A stretch of DNA of 34,138 bases, taken from the NCBI GenBank assembly GCA_021205695.1, contig JAJPXB010000013.1, positions 1 to 34,138 of the forward strand, read 5' to 3'. A program made the translations under genes and the position numbers. Below, piece by piece: positions 1 to 8,184 of this stretch. The notes under the pieces are model-generated. The model was not told the DNA's origin, searched no databases, and saw nothing but the letters and a program-made list of their open reading frames with translations. Source of the stretch: Clostridiales bacterium (lineage in GTDB: Bacteria > Bacillota > Clostridia > Oscillospirales > Oscillospiraceae). Within the stretch, counting starts at the first letter, position 1; the number at the start of each line of letters is the position of its first letter.

Positions 1-299
1 CCGAGAGCGACTACACGGCGGACAGCTGGGCCGACCTGGAAGCCGCTCTGGAGGCCGCCAAGGCAGTCCTCAGCGACGCGGACGCCACCCAGGCCGAAGT
101 GGACGAGGCTGCCGCCGCTCTGACCGTCGCCCTCAACGGGCTGGAAACTGCGGCAGACGGGAGCGGCACCACCGGGAGCTCCGGCACCCCCAGGACCGGC
201 GACAGCAGCAACATTATGCTGTGGATCGTATTGGCGATCTGCGCTGTGGCCGTGGCCGTAGCTCTGGTGGTCATGCGGAAGCGCCAGCAGAGAAAGTAA
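1..299 (+). CDS. C-terminal end of a wall-anchored FIVAR-domain surface protein (partial)
   Basis: This is the 3' end of a gene whose start lies upstream of the window. The readable frame begins at base 3. The first roughly 45 residues (YTADSWADLEAALEAAK..., then DADATQAEVDEAAAAL) match the FIVAR helical repeat found in extracellular sugar-active enzymes and adhesins of Gram-positive bacteria. A Gly/Ser/Thr linker follows, then TPRTGD (bases 186-203), a hydrophobic span of about 20 residues and the basic tail RKRQQRK. That order is a sortase-type sorting signal, with Thr in place of the first Leu of LPXTG. I infer a protein displayed on the cell wall. Its catalytic or binding domains are outside the window, so its function cannot be named. 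A terminator follows directly. Confidence 0.85.
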   Translation, partial: ESDYTADSWADLEAALEAAKAVLSDADATQAEVDEAAAALTVALNGLETAADGSGTTGSSGTPRTGDSSNIMLWIVLAICAVAVAVALVVMRKRQQRK

Positions 300-339
300 A
301 TAAAAGCCGGCATGACTGCCGGTATATCGCACAGGAAAA

Positions 340-371
340 GGGGCCTGGGGCATCTCGCCTCAGGCCCCTTT
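340..371 (+). terminator. Rho-independent terminator after the surface-protein gene
   Basis: GGGGCCTG (340-347) pairs with CAGGCCCC (361-368). The pairing extends inward by three pairs, one of them G-U, to a 7-nt loop. Only three T follow, so it may be leaky, but it sits 40 bases past the stop codon. It also shows that an open frame running upstream of base 390 is not the true start of the next gene. Confidence 0.75.
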
Positions 372-389
372 CCGGAGAGGACGCAGGCT

Positions 390-1619
390 ATGACAGAGAG
401 GCAAACAGGGGATAAGAGAGACAGACGGCGTCTGGCGGTGAAAATCGCTGTCATCGCTGTGCTGCTGGCGGCATACGTCCTGGCCCTGTACTGGGCCAAT
501 AGCGGCTGGAACGGATACACCGTCACCGAGGACAGCGGCACCGAGTATGAAAAGGCGAAGGTTCTTGCCGTACTGGAGGACAACACGGTGACGGATGAGA
601 GCTATGAGGGCTACTCCGTGGGCAGCACCGAGCTGGAGATCGAGATTTTGTCCGGCCGCTATAAGGGGGACGTGGTGGAGGTCACCAACTACCTCAGCGC
701 CCTATACAACGTAGACGTAGGGGAGGGGGACTGGGTCACGGTCCGCATCGACACCAGCGATGTGGGGGAGTACAGCGTCTCCATCTATAATTACTATCGT
801 ACCCCCTGGCTTGTCCTGTTCGTGGCGATCTTCGCCCTGGCGCTCATCGCACTGGGCGGGTTCCAGGGACTGAGAGCATTCCTGGGGCTGATCTTCGCCT
901 TTGTCAGCACGGTGTTCCTCCTGGTGCCCCTGACCCTTCGGGGCTACCCTTCCGTCCCCATGACCATGGCGCTGGTGGGACTGACCGCCGCCGTGGGCTT
1001 TTACCTCCTGGGCGGCTGGCAGCCCAAGACGGTGGGCGCGGCATTGGGCTGCATCTGCGGCGTGTGCTTCGCCGCCCTTCTGGGGGCGCTGGCCAGTCAG
1101 GTGATCCACATTTCCGCCTACCAGTCCGATGAGGCAGAAGCGCTGATGCTGGCCCAGGCGGAGAACGGGCTGCAAATCCGTGGGCTGTTTCTCAGCAGCA
1201 TCCTGATTACCGCCCTGGGGGCCGTGATGGACATCGCCATGAGCGTGGCCTCCGCTATGGATGAGCTTAAGGAAAAACGGCCGGACATCTCAGCAAAGGA
1301 GCTGTTTTTCTCCGGCATGAAGGTGGGACGGGATGCCACGGGAACGATGGCCAACACCCTGGTCCTGGCCATCGCGGGCTCGTCCTTCAATATGATGGTG
1401 CTGATCTACTCCTATCAGGTGTCCTTCACGCAGCTGATGAATACGGACTTCGTGGCCATCGAGCTGATCCGGGGGATTGCCGGCAGCCTGGGGATCGTCC
1501 TGGCTGTCCCCTGTGTGGCGGCGATCACGGCGCCTCTGCTGACCCGGTTCGGCCCGGGCAGGATGTGGGATCGCCCCAGGCAAAAGGACGTCCCCCGACG
1601 TGCCGTGAAAAAGCGCTGA
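390..1619 (+). CDS. YibE/F family multi-pass membrane protein
   Basis: This 409-residue protein belongs to the YibE/F family, whose function is not firmly known. Residues about 14-36 form the first membrane segment. An extracytoplasmic beta-rich domain of about 100 residues follows (VLAVLEDNTVTDESYEG, GDVVEVTNYLS), then six or seven further hydrophobic spans to the C terminus. The conserved family stretch SVASAMDELKEKRPDIS, followed by GRDATGTMANTLVLAIAGSS, is clear. I start at ATG 390 because GGAGAGG (374-380) sits 9 bases upstream. The frame stays open back to 312, but that part overlaps the preceding terminator. YibE and YibF can be separate genes elsewhere; here a single gene covers the family. 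Nothing nearby indicates a substrate. Confidence 0.85.
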   Translation: MTERQTGDKRDRRRLAVKIAVIAVLLAAYVLALYWANSGWNGYTVTEDSGTEYEKAKVLAVLEDNTVTDESYEGYSVGSTELEIEILSGRYKGDVVEVTNYLSALYNVDVGEGDWVTVRIDTSDVGEYSVSIYNYYRTPWLVLFVAIFALALIALGGFQGLRAFLGLIFAFVSTVFLLVPLTLRGYPSVPMTMALVGLTAAVGFYLLGGWQPKTVGAALGCICGVCFAALLGALASQVIHISAYQSDEAEALMLAQAENGLQIRGLFLSSILITALGAVMDIAMSVASAMDELKEKRPDISAKELFFSGMKVGRDATGTMANTLVLAIAGSSFNMMVLIYSYQVSFTQLMNTDFVAIELIRGIAGSLGIVLAVPCVAAITAPLLTRFGPGRMWDRPRQKDVPRRAVKKR

Positions 1620-1678
1620 GAGCGGACGAACCGCTTTGCCCCGCGGCGGTGAATGAACACGAAAAAGAGGACAAACCT

Positions 1679-2359
1679 ATGCGTGCTGATTTGGATTTTA
1701 TCATACGGACAAAGGATGACCTGATCGATGCTGTACAGAGGGTCGGCATCCTTCCCCTGTTTCAAAACCGCATTCCCGGCCTCTCCGTGGAGGAACACGC
1801 TGCGCCCTCCGCATGGTTCTCCGATGAGCCGGGCGTATGGGAGTGGAAAGGCCCGGTCATTCGGGAGGCAGGCTGCGCTTACGGGAAATTTTTCGGAAAC
1901 AAGGCAGCATTCATCAGCGCCGAGTGGTTCCCCGACTTTGCCAATTACCGCAGAGACGGGTATGACTTCGACGCCCGGTACGACGACGGTCTGGCTTCCT
2001 ACAGGGACAAGCAGCTCTTTGAGCTGCTGGGCAGCCTGGCGCCTGTGCTGTCCAAAACGCTGAAACGGGAGGGCAACTACAGAAAAGGCGGGACGATCGG
2101 CTTCGACACGTCCATGAATCGTCTGCAGGCCCAGGGCTATGTGGTCATCAGCGACTTCGTCTACATGAAGGACCGTTATGGGAAGGAGTATGGCTGGGGC
2201 GTGGCGGAGTATTCCACACCGGAGAAATTTCTGGGAGAGGCGTTCACAAGGACTGTCTATCAGCGCCAGCCGGAGGAATCCTTTCAGCGGATGCTGGAGC
2301 ATCTGCACACGCTTCTACAGGGTGTTTCGGCAGCAACATTGCGCAGCTTTCTTGCGTGA
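1679..2359 (+). CDS. AlkZ-related protein (Clostridia-type, about 226 residues)
   Basis: The protein resembles a family of about 220-230 residues found in Clostridia and usually labelled AlkZ-related. The label implies a distant link to AlkZ/YcaQ winged-helix DNA glycosylases. Recognised blocks are EWKGPVIREAGCAYGKFF, ISAEWFPDFANYRRDGYDFD, KGGTIGFDTSMNRLQAQGYV and YGWGVAEYSTPEKFLG. No signal peptide or membrane segment is visible, so it should be cytoplasmic. The start at ATG 1679 is supported by AGAGG (1666-1670), 8 bases upstream; the frame extends further only into the yibE/F tail. It lies 59 bases after yibE/F and may be co-transcribed. The family name comes from memory and enzymatic activity is not shown, so a role in DNA repair is only possible. 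Confidence 0.65.
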   Translation: MRADLDFIIRTKDDLIDAVQRVGILPLFQNRIPGLSVEEHAAPSAWFSDEPGVWEWKGPVIREAGCAYGKFFGNKAAFISAEWFPDFANYRRDGYDFDARYDDGLASYRDKQLFELLGSLAPVLSKTLKREGNYRKGGTIGFDTSMNRLQAQGYVVISDFVYMKDRYGKEYGWGVAEYSTPEKFLGEAFTRTVYQRQPEESFQRMLEHLHTLLQGVSAATLRSFLA

Positions 2360-2699
2360 TGTCCTTGCAGCAGCTCCACTTTGCGAAAATCTGAGGACGT
2401 TTTCACGCAGGGGGACCGAGTGAAGACGACGCCCCGTATAGGCCCCTGCCGCCGAAAGACGGCAGATTGTCCGAAAGCCCCGACCTGTTCTGGCCGGGGC
2501 TTTCAGCCGCTTTCGCCGCCTGCTGTGAGGAGCGGGGATAAAATCTTAAAATGCACTGTGGGAGGCAACTGCCGGAAGGAGGGACAATGTTGCAACGACA
2601 GGGAGCGCATTTTCCCGGGAAAAGGTCTGCGCGCTTCCCGGTGTGGCGTGTCTCATATGACCGGCGCAGAAGTCTGCGATGCAAAAATGTCTTGACCAC
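2360..2699. other. Gene-free stretch between the AlkZ-related gene and the pyrH promoter
   Basis: About 340 bases without a convincing gene. It holds a small hairpin (CTGCCG 2446-2451 with CGGCAG 2460-2465) and the stronger hairpin listed at 2473-2504. The short frames here are rich in Arg, Cys and Pro and resemble no family. No tRNA or known riboswitch was recognised. Confidence 0.6.
2473..2504 (+). terminator. Possible terminator downstream of the AlkZ-related gene
   Basis: GAAAGCCCCG (2473-2482) pairs perfectly with CGGGGCTTTC (2495-2504) around a 12-nt loop. The U tract is only the CTTTC within the stem, so efficiency is uncertain. It is the only strong hairpin between the AlkZ-related stop codon and the pyrH promoter. 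Confidence 0.5.
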
Positions 2700-2728
2700 T
2701 CGACAACTGGGCCCTGATATGATACAAT
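2700..2728 (+). promoter_or_regulatory. Promoter of the pyrH-frr-uppS-cdsA-dxr-rseP-ispG operon
   Basis: TCGACA (2700-2705), a 17-base spacer and TACAAT (2723-2728), preceded by an extended -10 TG at 2720-2721. Each hexamer matches the SigA consensus at 5 of 6. A second pairing, TTGACC (2692) with TATGAT (2718), has a 20-base spacer and is less likely. The transcript would carry a leader of nearly 150 bases. Confidence 0.7.
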
Positions 2729-2823
2729 CAATATATTATATCAGGACTTGCGCACACCGAAGAAGCGTTAAAGCAATGCCTGAGAAGCACAGAAACGGTT
2801 TAAAATAAGACCTGGTACCATAA

Positions 2824-2850
2824 ACCGGGGCGCAGGCCCCGTGCCCCGGT
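2824..2850 (+). other. Two mutually exclusive hairpins in the pyrH leader
   Basis: ACCGGGGC (2824-2831) can pair with GCCCCGGT (2843-2850). The inner part of the same arm, CGGGGC (2826-2831), can instead pair with GCCCCG (2836-2841) around a 4-base loop. No U tract follows, so this is not a simple terminator. The ribosome site at 2868-2876 lies just downstream but is not within either stem. Confidence 0.45.
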
Positions 2851-2882
2851 ACTGTGATGAACAGATCAAGGAGGAGCATTTC

Positions 2883-3596
2883 ATGGACAAGCCAAAGTAT
2901 CAGCGCGTCCTGCTGAAGATCAGCGGAGAGGCCCTTGCCGGAGACGCATCCAGAGGGCTGGATTTCAATGTGATCGGACAGGTCTGCGACGTGATAAAGG
3001 AATGTGTGGACATGGGCGTGCAGATGGGCGTCGTGGTCGGCGGCGGAAACTTCTGGAGAGGGAAGAAGGACGGCGGCGAGTCCATGGTCCGCGTGCGGGC
3101 GGATCACATGGGTATGCTGGCCACCGCCATCAACGCTCTGGCTCTGGCGGACGTGCTGGAGCAGAAGCAGGTGGAAGTTCGGGTACAGACTGCCATCGAG
3201 ATGAACCGCATTGCCGAGCCCTATATCCGCTCCCGGGCCATCCGGCATTTGGAAAAGGGGCGAGTGGTCATCTTCGGCTGCGGCACCGGAAACCCCTTCT
3301 TCTCCACCGACACGGCGGCAGTGCTCCGCGCTGCGGAGATCGACGCGGACATTATTCTGCTGGCCAAGAACATCGACGGCGTGTACAACGCCGACCCCCA
3401 CATCGACCCGGCGGCGGTCAAGTACGACTCCATTTCCTATGACCAGATCCTGGCTCAGCACCTGGAGGCCATGGACTTCACCGCCACATCCCTCTCCATG
3501 GACAACAAGATCCCTGTGCTGCTCTTCGCCCTGAAAGACCCCCAGAACATCAGGCGGGCTGTCCTGGGCGAGAAGATCGGCACCGTCGTCAACTAA
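2883..3596 (+). CDS. pyrH: UMP kinase
   Basis: Bacterial UMP kinase phosphorylates UMP to UDP in the cytoplasm and belongs to the amino acid kinase fold. At 237 residues it has normal family length. Visible motifs are LLKISGEAL (residues 10-18), [11 protein letters not shown] (50-60), the regulatory-site segment [15 protein letters not shown], the [13 protein letters not shown] loop and [15 protein letters not shown]. The start at ATG 2883 follows AAGGAGGAG (2868-2876) by 6 bases; the frame opens earlier at 2841 but lacks a site there. It is first in the operon, 26 bases before frr, the usual Firmicutes pairing. In other bacteria the enzyme is inhibited by UTP and activated by GTP; the sequence alone does not show this. 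Confidence 0.97.
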   Translation: MDKPKYQRVLLKISGEALAGDASRGLDFNVIGQVCDVIKECVDMGVQMGVVVGGGNFWRGKKDGGESMVRVRADHMGMLATAINALALADVLEQKQVEVRVQTAIEMNRIAEPYIRSRAIRHLEKGRVVIFGCGTGNPFFSTDTAAVLRAAEIDADIILLAKNIDGVYNADPHIDPAAVKYDSISYDQILAQHLEAMDFTATSLSMDNKIPVLLFALKDPQNIRRAVLGEKIGTVVN

Positions 3597-3622
3597 TATA
3601 TCACCCCAAAGGAGGAACCAGT

Positions 3623-4177
3623 ATGAACGAAATCACCAAGGCTGCAGAGGAGCGCATGAAAAAGACGATCGCCTCTGTTCAGGCAGACTTCGCCTCTGTC
3701 CGGGCCGGCCGGGCCAACGCCGCCGTTCTGGACCGCATTACGGTGGAGTATTACGGCAGCCCCACCCCTCTGAGCCAGGTGGCGACCATCGCCTCTCCCG
3801 ACCCCCGTCAGCTGACGATTCAGCCCTGGGACAGGACTCTGCTCAAGACCATCGAGAAGGCCATCAACACCTCTGACCTGGGCATCAACCCTCAGAATGA
3901 CGGGCGCATTATCCGCCTGACCTTCCCACAGCTCACGGAGGAGCGCCGGAAGGACCTGACCAAGCAGGTCCGCAAGTACGGCGAGGCGGGCAAGGTGGCT
4001 ATCCGCAACATCCGCCGGGACACCATGGACAAGGTGAAAAGCCAGAAGAAGAAGGGCGAGCTCACCGAGGACGACGTGAAGGATCTGGAGAAGGACATTC
4101 AGAAGCTCACCGACGACTACTGCAAGAAGATCGACGGCCTGACCGCTGAGAAGGAAAAGGAACTGATGAGCGTGTAA
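3623..4177 (+). CDS. frr: Ribosome recycling factor
   Basis: Ribosome recycling factor works with EF-G to split the post-termination ribosome into subunits. The 184-residue length is standard. Typical blocks are SVRAGRANAAVLDRITVEYYG near the N terminus, TIASPDPRQLTIQPWD, and in the second half RRKDLTKQVRKYGEAGKVAIRN followed by the helical stretch ending in DDYCKKIDGLTAEKEKEL. AAAGGAGGA (3608-3616) precedes ATG 3623 by 6 bases. The gene lies directly after pyrH in the same operon. Confidence 0.97.
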   Translation: MNEITKAAEERMKKTIASVQADFASVRAGRANAAVLDRITVEYYGSPTPLSQVATIASPDPRQLTIQPWDRTLLKTIEKAINTSDLGINPQNDGRIIRLTFPQLTEERRKDLTKQVRKYGEAGKVAIRNIRRDTMDKVKSQKKKGELTEDDVKDLEKDIQKLTDDYCKKIDGLTAEKEKELMSV

Positions 4178-4229
4178 TCGTCCCGCTGCCGGACGATCCG
4201 AATAATTACGATTGGATAGGTAAAACACT

Positions 4230-4976
4230 ATGCCACTGTTCTGGAAATCGCCCCAGGGGGCGGACACGGTGGACTTTGACGCATTACCCAGGCACGTCGC
4301 CATCATTATGGACGGCAACGGGCGGTGGGCGAAGCAGCGGGGTCTGCCCCGCACCGCCGGACACGCCGCCGGTGCGGAGACCTTTCGCACCATCGCGACC
4401 TATGCAAAGGAGATCGGACTGGATTACCTGACGGTCTACGCCTTCTCCACGGAGAACTGGAAACGTCCCGCCAGCGAGGTGGAGGCCATCATGGGCCTGC
4501 TGAAAAAGTATCTCCTGGAGGCCATTGATCAGATGGAGCGGGATCGGGTAAAGATGGCCTTCTTCGGAGACCTGACTCCCCTGACCCCGGAGCTGCGGGA
4601 GCTGTGTCAGCGCACCCGGGAAATATCCACCCACTACGAGGGGTGTCAGGTGAACATCTGTCTGAACTACGGCGGCCGGGACGAGATCACCCGTGCGGCC
4701 CGTGCCCTGGCTGGGGAATGTGTCCGGGAGGGGAGAGATCCCGCCTCCATCACCGAGGAAGACATCTCGAACCATTTGTTCTCCGCCGGCGTGCCGGACC
4801 CCGATCTCATCATCCGCCCCAGCGGAGAGATACGGACGTCCAACTTCCTGCTGTGGCAGTCCGCTTATTCCGAGTACTATTTTACCGATGTACTCTGGCC
4901 CGATTTTACCAAGGAAGAGCTTTTGAAAGCCATCTCTGCCTATCAGAAGCGATCCAGACGATTTGGAGGTGTATGA
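4230..4976 (+). CDS. uppS: Isoprenyl transferase (undecaprenyl diphosphate synthase)
   Basis: This cis-prenyltransferase extends farnesyl diphosphate with isopentenyl diphosphate to make the C55 carrier lipid for peptidoglycan. It has 248 residues. HVAIIMDGNGRWAKQRG holds the catalytic Asp28. His45, in RTAGHAAGAE, matches the conserved family His. VYAFSTENWKRP, INICLNYGGRDEI-type and PDLIIRPSGEIRTSNFLLWQ blocks complete the family signature. The ribosome site GGATAGG (4214-4220) is weak. It follows frr by 52 bases and ends one base before the cdsA start, suggesting coupled translation with the next lipid-metabolism gene. Confidence 0.96.
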   Translation: MPLFWKSPQGADTVDFDALPRHVAIIMDGNGRWAKQRGLPRTAGHAAGAETFRTIATYAKEIGLDYLTVYAFSTENWKRPASEVEAIMGLLKKYLLEAIDQMERDRVKMAFFGDLTPLTPELRELCQRTREISTHYEGCQVNICLNYGGRDEITRAARALAGECVREGRDPASITEEDISNHLFSAGVPDPDLIIRPSGEIRTSNFLLWQSAYSEYYFTDVLWPDFTKEELLKAISAYQKRSRRFGGV

Positions 4977-4977
4977 T

Positions 4978-5796
4978 ATGGCAAGCCGAATCCTGGTTGC
5001 ATGTATAGGAGTACCGCTGATTCTGGTCATTATGCTGGCCTGTCCGGTGATCTGCCTGGCGGTGGCCCTGGGAATCCTCTCCGCCATCGGGGCGTATGAA
5101 CTGTTGGGGGCAACGGGCTATATTAAGTACCGCTCCATGCTGTACGCCTCGATACTGATGGCATTTCTGGTGCCCTTCTGGTTCTATTTTGACTGCAACA
5201 GCGCCGCCGGTATGGCCGGACTGCTGGTTTTCCTCATCGTCCTGTTCTCGGTGGCGTTTTACACCCATGAGACGGTGACCCTGGGGCACATCGGCGCCTG
5301 CCTGATGGGGGCGGTGATCCTCCCGGCCATGCTCTCCGCTCTGCTGCTGCTGGCGGATATGGAGCATTATCGGTACTATATTCTCCTGCCCTTCGTCTCC
5401 GCCTTTTGCAGCGACGGCGCGGCTCTGTTTGTGGGGATGTTCTTCGGCAAGCGGAAGCTGGCTCCGGTGCTGTCCCCCAAAAAGACGGTGGAGGGCTCCA
5501 TTGGCGGAGTCGTCGGCTCGGTGCTGGCCTGTATGATCGACGGCATCGTGGTCCGTGTGGCCACGGGAGTGATGCCCAATCTGTGGGTGTTTATCCTGTA
5601 CGGTCTGCTGGGCAGTGCGGTGAGCCAGTTTGGCGACCTGGCCTTCTCCTATATCAAGCGCCAGTTTTCCATCAAGGACTACGGAAAGCTGTTCCTGGCT
5701 CACGGCGGCGTGCTGGACCGGTTCGACAGCGTCATCTTCTGTGCGCCGCTGACGGCGGTAATGGTGCAGCTTTTGCCCTTTTTCCGGTTCGGCTGA
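4978..5796 (+). CDS. cdsA: Phosphatidate cytidylyltransferase (CDP-diacylglycerol synthase)
   Basis: This integral membrane enzyme makes CDP-diacylglycerol from phosphatidate and CTP, the branch point of phospholipid synthesis. The 272-residue chain has about eight hydrophobic spans. The family signature sits near residues 224-251: SYIKRQFSIKDYGK followed by LAHGGVLDRFDS. I chose ATG 4978 because GGAGGT (4965-4970) lies 7 bases upstream; a TTG at 4963 would only add five residues. The start lies one base after the uppS stop codon, so translation is probably coupled. Confidence 0.95.
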   Translation: MASRILVACIGVPLILVIMLACPVICLAVALGILSAIGAYELLGATGYIKYRSMLYASILMAFLVPFWFYFDCNSAAGMAGLLVFLIVLFSVAFYTHETVTLGHIGACLMGAVILPAMLSALLLLADMEHYRYYILLPFVSAFCSDGAALFVGMFFGKRKLAPVLSPKKTVEGSIGGVVGSVLACMIDGIVVRVATGVMPNLWVFILYGLLGSAVSQFGDLAFSYIKRQFSIKDYGKLFLAHGGVLDRFDSVIFCAPLTAVMVQLLPFFRFG

Positions 5797-5893
5797 CCAT
5801 CGTTCACCAAAGTTTTACAGAAAATCGGTTGACGGGGAAGCTTTTTTCTGTCATCGTATTCCATGAATCAAGAGAATAAGGAAGTGGAAACCA

Positions 5894-7054
5894 ATGCCGA
5901 CAATTTCTCTGCTGGGTTCCACGGGCTCCATTGGGCGGCAGTCTCTGGATGTGATTGCCGCCTGTGGAATGTCTGTGGCGGCTGTCACGGCCAATTCCAG
6001 TGTGGCGCTGCTGGAGGAGCAGGCGAGAAGGTTCCGTCCCCGTCTGGCGGTGGCCTATGACGAAGAGGCGGCGAGGGACCTGAAGGTACGCCTGGCGGAT
6101 ACCCCTGTCCGGGTGGCCTCCGGCATGGAGGGCCTCATTGAGGCGGCCACCCTGCCGGAGGCGGACACCGTCATCACTTCGGTGGTGGGGATGATCGGCC
6201 TGCGGCCCACCCTGGCCGCCATCGGAGAGAAAAAGCGCATCGCCCTGGCCAACAAGGAGACGCTGGTCTGCGCCGGAGAGCTGGTCATGCGCTCCGCTCG
6301 GGAGAGCGGGGCGGAGATCGTGCCGGTGGACTCGGAGCACTCCGCCCTGTTTCAGTGCCTGGAGTGCAACCGGGACCGGGGCGAGGTGAAGCGGCTCATC
6401 CTGACCGCCTCTGGCGGGCCCTTCTTCGGAAAGAGCCGGGCGGAGCTGGAGCACGTCACCCGCGCCGACGCGCTGAAGCATCCCAACTGGTCCATGGGGG
6501 CGAAGATTACCACTGACTCAGCCACATTGATGAACAAGGGGCTGGAATTTATCGAGGCCATGCGGCTGTACGATATGCCCCCGGAAAAGATCGCCATCAC
6601 CGTTCACCGCCAGAGCATCATCCACTCCATGGTAGAATACTGTGATAATGCGGTGCTGGCCCAGATGGGGGTGCCGGATATGCGCCTGCCCATCGAGTAC
6701 GCGCTGACCTATCCCAGACGCTGTGCTGCCGTGGCGGGAGAGCTTGATCTGCTCCACTGTCCGCCCCTGACCTTTGCCGAGCCGGACTATGACACCTTCC
6801 GCTGTCTCCCCCTGGCCCTGCGGGCTGCCCGCCAGCCGGGGAGCGCCTGCGCCATCCTCAACGGCGCCAACGAGGCGGCAGTGGCCCTGTTTCTCCGGGA
6901 CCGCATCCGTTTCCTGGAGATTGCGGATCTGGTGGAGTACGCCATGGACAGCGTCCCTGTGGGCCCGGCGGATACCCTGGAGCAGATCCTGGAGGCGGAC
7001 GCCGCCGCCCGGGCAGCGGTGGCGGAGGGCTTTTCCCGGCGGAAGGCCCTGTAA
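5894..7054 (+). CDS. dxr: 1-deoxy-D-xylulose 5-phosphate reductoisomerase
   Basis: DXR (IspC) converts DXP to 2-C-methyl-D-erythritol 4-phosphate using NADPH and a divalent metal, the committed step of the MEP isoprenoid pathway. The 386-residue length is normal. The Rossmann motif LGSTGSIGRQ is at residues 7-16. ALANKETLVCAGELV, the metal-binding VPVDSEHSALFQCLE, the flexible-loop HPNWSMGAKITTDSATLMNKGLE and NGANEAAVALF are all present. The start is supported by AAGGAAG (5878-5884). A 97-base gap after cdsA shows no convincing promoter. Downstream lie rseP and another MEP gene, ispG, the common Firmicutes order. Confidence 0.97.
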   Translation: MPTISLLGSTGSIGRQSLDVIAACGMSVAAVTANSSVALLEEQARRFRPRLAVAYDEEAARDLKVRLADTPVRVASGMEGLIEAATLPEADTVITSVVGMIGLRPTLAAIGEKKRIALANKETLVCAGELVMRSARESGAEIVPVDSEHSALFQCLECNRDRGEVKRLILTASGGPFFGKSRAELEHVTRADALKHPNWSMGAKITTDSATLMNKGLEFIEAMRLYDMPPEKIAITVHRQSIIHSMVEYCDNAVLAQMGVPDMRLPIEYALTYPRRCAAVAGELDLLHCPPLTFAEPDYDTFRCLPLALRAARQPGSACAILNGANEAAVALFLRDRIRFLEIADLVEYAMDSVPVGPADTLEQILEADAAARAAVAEGFSRRKAL

Positions 7055-7092
7055 CAGCAGCACATACCCCGTTTTGGAGGAACACAGCGCAT

Positions 7093-8157
7093 ATGTATAT
7101 CGTCTATGTCATTATCTGTATCATCCTGTTCGGCCTGCTCATCGCCGTGCACGAGTTCGGACACTTTATTGTCGCCAAGGCCTGCAACGTGAAGGTGAAC
7201 GAGTTCTCCATCGGTATGGGACCGCTCATCTGGAAGCGCCAAAAGGGAGAGACGCAGTACAGCCTGCGCCTGCTCCCCATCGGCGGCTTCTGCGCCATGG
7301 AGGGAGAGGACGGAGACAGCGACGACGATCGGGCGTTCAGCAGGGCGGCGGGCTGGAAGCGGTTCCTCATCCTCGTAGCGGGAGCGGCCTTCAACTTTCT
7401 CACCGGCCTCATTATCGTCGTCTGCCTCTACGCCTCTGTGACCGGCTACACTGCTCCGGTGATCTCCGACTTTATGGACGGCTTCCCCCTGGAGGGTGAG
7501 GACGGCCTGATGGTGGGAGACGAGATCGTCGCCATCAACGGCCGACGGGTGTTGCTGACCAGCGACATCTCCACCATCCTGACGCTGGAGGATGCTGAAA
7601 CGGTGGATGTCACCGTCCGCCGGGACGGGGAGACCATCGTCCTGGAGGATCTGGCCCTGGTGCCCCGGGAGTACGAGGTGGACGGGGAGACGGTGACAAA
7701 ATACGGCCTGTACTTTACCGTGGAGGAGGCGGGGGTAGGCGACCGACTGCGCCTGGCCTGGTATACCACGGTGGACTTCGTCCGCAATGTGTTTTGGAGC
7801 CTGGAGATGCTCCTGACCGGGCAGGCGGGCTTCAGCGACCTCTCCGGCCCGGTGGGCATTGTCCAGACCATGAGCGAGGTGGGGGAGGCCTCCGCCACGA
7901 CGGCGGCGGCCATGGAGAATATCCTCTACTTCTGCGCCTTTATCGCCGTGAACCTGGCGGTGATGAACCTGCTTCCCCTGCCTGCCCTGGACGGAGGCCG
8001 GGTGTTCTTCCTGCTGCTCAACGGGCTGTGTGCCCTGCTGTTCCGGCGGCAGATCCCCGAACGATTCGAGGGGGCCGTCCATTTCGTGGGCCTGGTGCTG
8101 CTGCTGATCCTGGCGGGCGCAGTGGCCATCAACGACGTGTATAAAATCATAACGTAA
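7093..8157 (+). CDS. rseP: RIP metalloprotease RseP/RasP (site-2 protease)
   Basis: Site-2 proteases cut membrane-spanning substrates, such as anti-sigma factors or cell-division proteins, inside the bilayer. The zinc motif HEFGH is at residues 20-24 in the first membrane segment. A PDZ-like region lies around residues 115-200 (VGDEIVAINGRRV). The third metal ligand is Asp300 in NLLPLPALDGG (292-302), and hydrophobic spans flank these sites. At 354 residues it has a single PDZ domain, as in the Gram-positive RasP type. GGAGGAA precedes ATG 7093. Whether this copy acts in sigma-factor control cannot be told from the window. Confidence 0.95.
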   Translation: MYIVYVIICIILFGLLIAVHEFGHFIVAKACNVKVNEFSIGMGPLIWKRQKGETQYSLRLLPIGGFCAMEGEDGDSDDDRAFSRAAGWKRFLILVAGAAFNFLTGLIIVVCLYASVTGYTAPVISDFMDGFPLEGEDGLMVGDEIVAINGRRVLLTSDISTILTLEDAETVDVTVRRDGETIVLEDLALVPREYEVDGETVTKYGLYFTVEEAGVGDRLRLAWYTTVDFVRNVFWSLEMLLTGQAGFSDLSGPVGIVQTMSEVGEASATTAAAMENILYFCAFIAVNLAVMNLLPLPALDGGRVFFLLLNGLCALLFRRQIPERFEGAVHFVGLVLLLILAGAVAINDVYKIIT

Positions 8158-8184
8158 TCGATTAGACGTGAGGGGCGAGAGAAA

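Noticed and set aside
2587-2808. Small open frame of 73 codons with a good AGGAGGG site upstream
   Set aside because: It runs through the pyrH promoter, is rich in Arg and Cys, and resembles no family. The ribosome-like site is probably chance in GC-rich DNA.
5817-5851. Inverted repeat ACAGAAAA / TTTTCTGT between cdsA and dxr
   Set aside because: The AT-only core and 19-base loop make it unstable, and co-transcription of cdsA and dxr is expected, so I do not call it a terminator.
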